Below are positions 63,116 to 64,000 of a DNA stretch of 64,000 nt, piece after piece. The stretch comes from Methanogenium cariaci JCM 10550. Lineage in GTDB: Archaea > Halobacteriota > Methanomicrobia > Methanomicrobiales > Methanomicrobiaceae. The notes beneath the pieces are model-generated. The model ran no database searches and was not told the origin of the DNA. It saw nothing but the letters and a program-made list of their open reading frames with translations. Position 1 is the first letter of the stretch, and each line of letters opens with the position of its first letter. The translations under genes and the position numbers were made by a program. Where the stretch lies: contig NZ_BBBG01000003.1 of assembly GCF_001315945.1 (NCBI RefSeq), forward strand, positions 116,468-180,467, given 5' to 3'.

Positions 63116-63477
63116 ATGGGAAGGATTCTGATTGTCGATGATACCCTCTTTATGAGAACACTTCTTAAAAATATCCTGTTTTCCGGGAATCATGATATTG
63201 TGGGTGAGGCTGAGAACGGAGAAGACGCAATCCAAAAATATCAATCGCTTCAACCGGATCTTGTGACGATGGATATTGTTATGCCGAAAAAAATGGGATT
63301 GAAGCATTAAAAGAAATTATGGCAATTAATCCGGGAGCAAAAGTAATTATGTGCACTGCTGTCGGACAGGAACAGATGGTCAAACTTGCCATCAAAACAG
63401 GTGCCAAAGGATACATTGTAAAGCCATTTCAGGCACCTAAGGTGTTGGAAGAAATAAATAACGTATTAAAATCGTAA
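63116..63477 (+). CDS. cheY: Chemotaxis response regulator CheY, one frame break
   Basis: Single receiver domain, about 120 residues: ILIVDDTLFMRTLLKNIL (acidic pair DD), phosphoacceptor in LVTMDIVMPKKNG, Thr switch VIMCTAVGQ, and Lys in YIVKPF. The frame changes at 63289 in an A7 run; eight As give M-P-K-K-N-G-I-E-A-L. Phospho-CheY binds CheF and changes archaellum rotation. Confidence 0.9.
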
Positions 63478-63487
63478 ACAGGTCATT

Positions 63488-64000
63488 ATGCTCAGGGTTC
63501 TCATTGTCGATGACTCAGTATTCATCCGGACTGTTTTATCAGACCTACTCAATCGTGCTCCGGATATTGAAGTTATTGGAACGGCATGCAATGGTGTCGA
63601 AGCCCTTCCGATGATTACAGAGCTTAAGCCGGATGTAATGACACTTGATATCCAGATGCCCCGGATGGATGGGATTGAAACACTGCGACAGATCAAGAAC
63701 CTGTCATACAAACCCAAAATTCTGATATTAAGTACGCTGCTTCTCGAGATGCCGAACTGACCTACAAGGCCCTGCGTCTGGGTGCCCATGATTTCATGCT
63801 GAAACCGCGCAATATCTCAAAGATGCGGGGGGGTATTGAAAATGAACTGACGGCAAAGCTGAAACAACTGATCAGTATATCAGAACCAAAGAAATGTCTG
63901 CCAAATACTGATGTTCCTGCAGAAAATATCATTTTAATCGGTTCATCTGCAGGTGGACCCCCGATGCTGGACCAGATCTTTTCAAATCTAAAAGGAGAAC
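63488..64000 (+). CDS. cheB: Chemotaxis methylesterase CheB, 3'-truncated by window, one frame break
   Basis: N-terminal receiver domain (LRVLIVDDSVFIRTVLSDLL, MTLDIQMPRMDGIETL, LILSTLASRDAELT after correction, HDFMLKP), a linker, and the start of the methylesterase domain (IILIGSSAGGPPML with catalytic Ser). The frame changes near 63731 (one T missing: ACGCTGCTTC should read ACGCTTGCTTC). Removes methyl groups from chemoreceptors. Starts 11 bases after cheY. Confidence 0.88.

Noticed and set aside
1-64000. G7/C7 tracts as phase-variation (contingency) loci
   Set aside because: They are spread over essential housekeeping genes and non-coding DNA alike, and mostly keep the reading frame; contingency tracts cluster in surface, restriction or regulatory genes and vary around a switching length.
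1-64000. tRNA or rRNA genes
   Set aside because: No cloverleaf-like or rRNA-like stretch was recognised in the intergenic regions by eye; a covariance-model scan would be needed to exclude a tRNA fully.

Overview
The window comes from a methanogenic euryarchaeon, most likely Methanomicrobiales. The evidence is an archaellum (arl/fla) cluster with CheF/CheY/CheB, archaeal TATA boxes, IF-5A next to agmatinase, a geranylgeranyl reductase, DUF169 and hydrogenase-maturation genes, and PEF-CTERM surface proteins. No rRNA, tRNA or CRISPR array was seen.

Layout. 1-6.9 kb is visibly AT-rich and defence-like: the end of a Wadjet operon (jetC, jetD), a convergent AAA_13/RloC-like ATPase, and a small toxin-antitoxin-like pair with DUF2283. 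7-19.8 kb is a mosaic of accessory genes (DUF3800, serine hydrolase, DUF4386, DUF5661, M28 peptidase, HicAB, geranylgeranyl reductase, pentapeptide protein, methyltransferase, YkgJ and a truncated CPBP protease) separated by repeats and decayed sequence. 19.8-21.8 kb is a tandem duplication of a PEF-CTERM surface protein gene. 22-28.5 kb carries Mrp/NBP35, a FilR1-type regulator, a UbiA prenyltransferase, a dispersed 27-bp repeat and a DNA-deoxyinosine glycosylase. 28.5-34.9 kb is a tightly overlapping uvrA-uvrC-uvrB operon. 35.6-38.1 kb is a DtxR-FeoA regulator overlapping feoB. 38-51.6 kb is mostly housekeeping (acetoacetate decarboxylase-like/SDR, two FKBP isomerases, homoserine dehydrogenase with an ACT regulator, hydrogenase protease, NAD kinase with inositol/fructose phosphatase, IF-5A, agmatinase). 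52-64 kb is the motility locus: three archaellins, arlCE, arlG/F, arlH, arlI, arlJ, an unknown membrane-anchored charged protein, cheF, cheY and the start of cheB.

The most striking property is not a gene. G or C runs of exactly about seven bases occur all over the window (roughly 190 runs of six or more by hand count, against about 20 expected). In conserved genes most of them read as in-frame +3 expansions of a family-conserved 4-base run, for example inside the UvrB and ArlH P-loops. In addition some 30 genes, many essential, are split by 1-2 base length changes in G/C runs, and sometimes in A/T runs. I therefore annotate split genes as single genes with interrupted frames. I consider a sequencing or consensus artefact much more likely than biology, but the strong preference for length seven is odd and deserves checking against reads.
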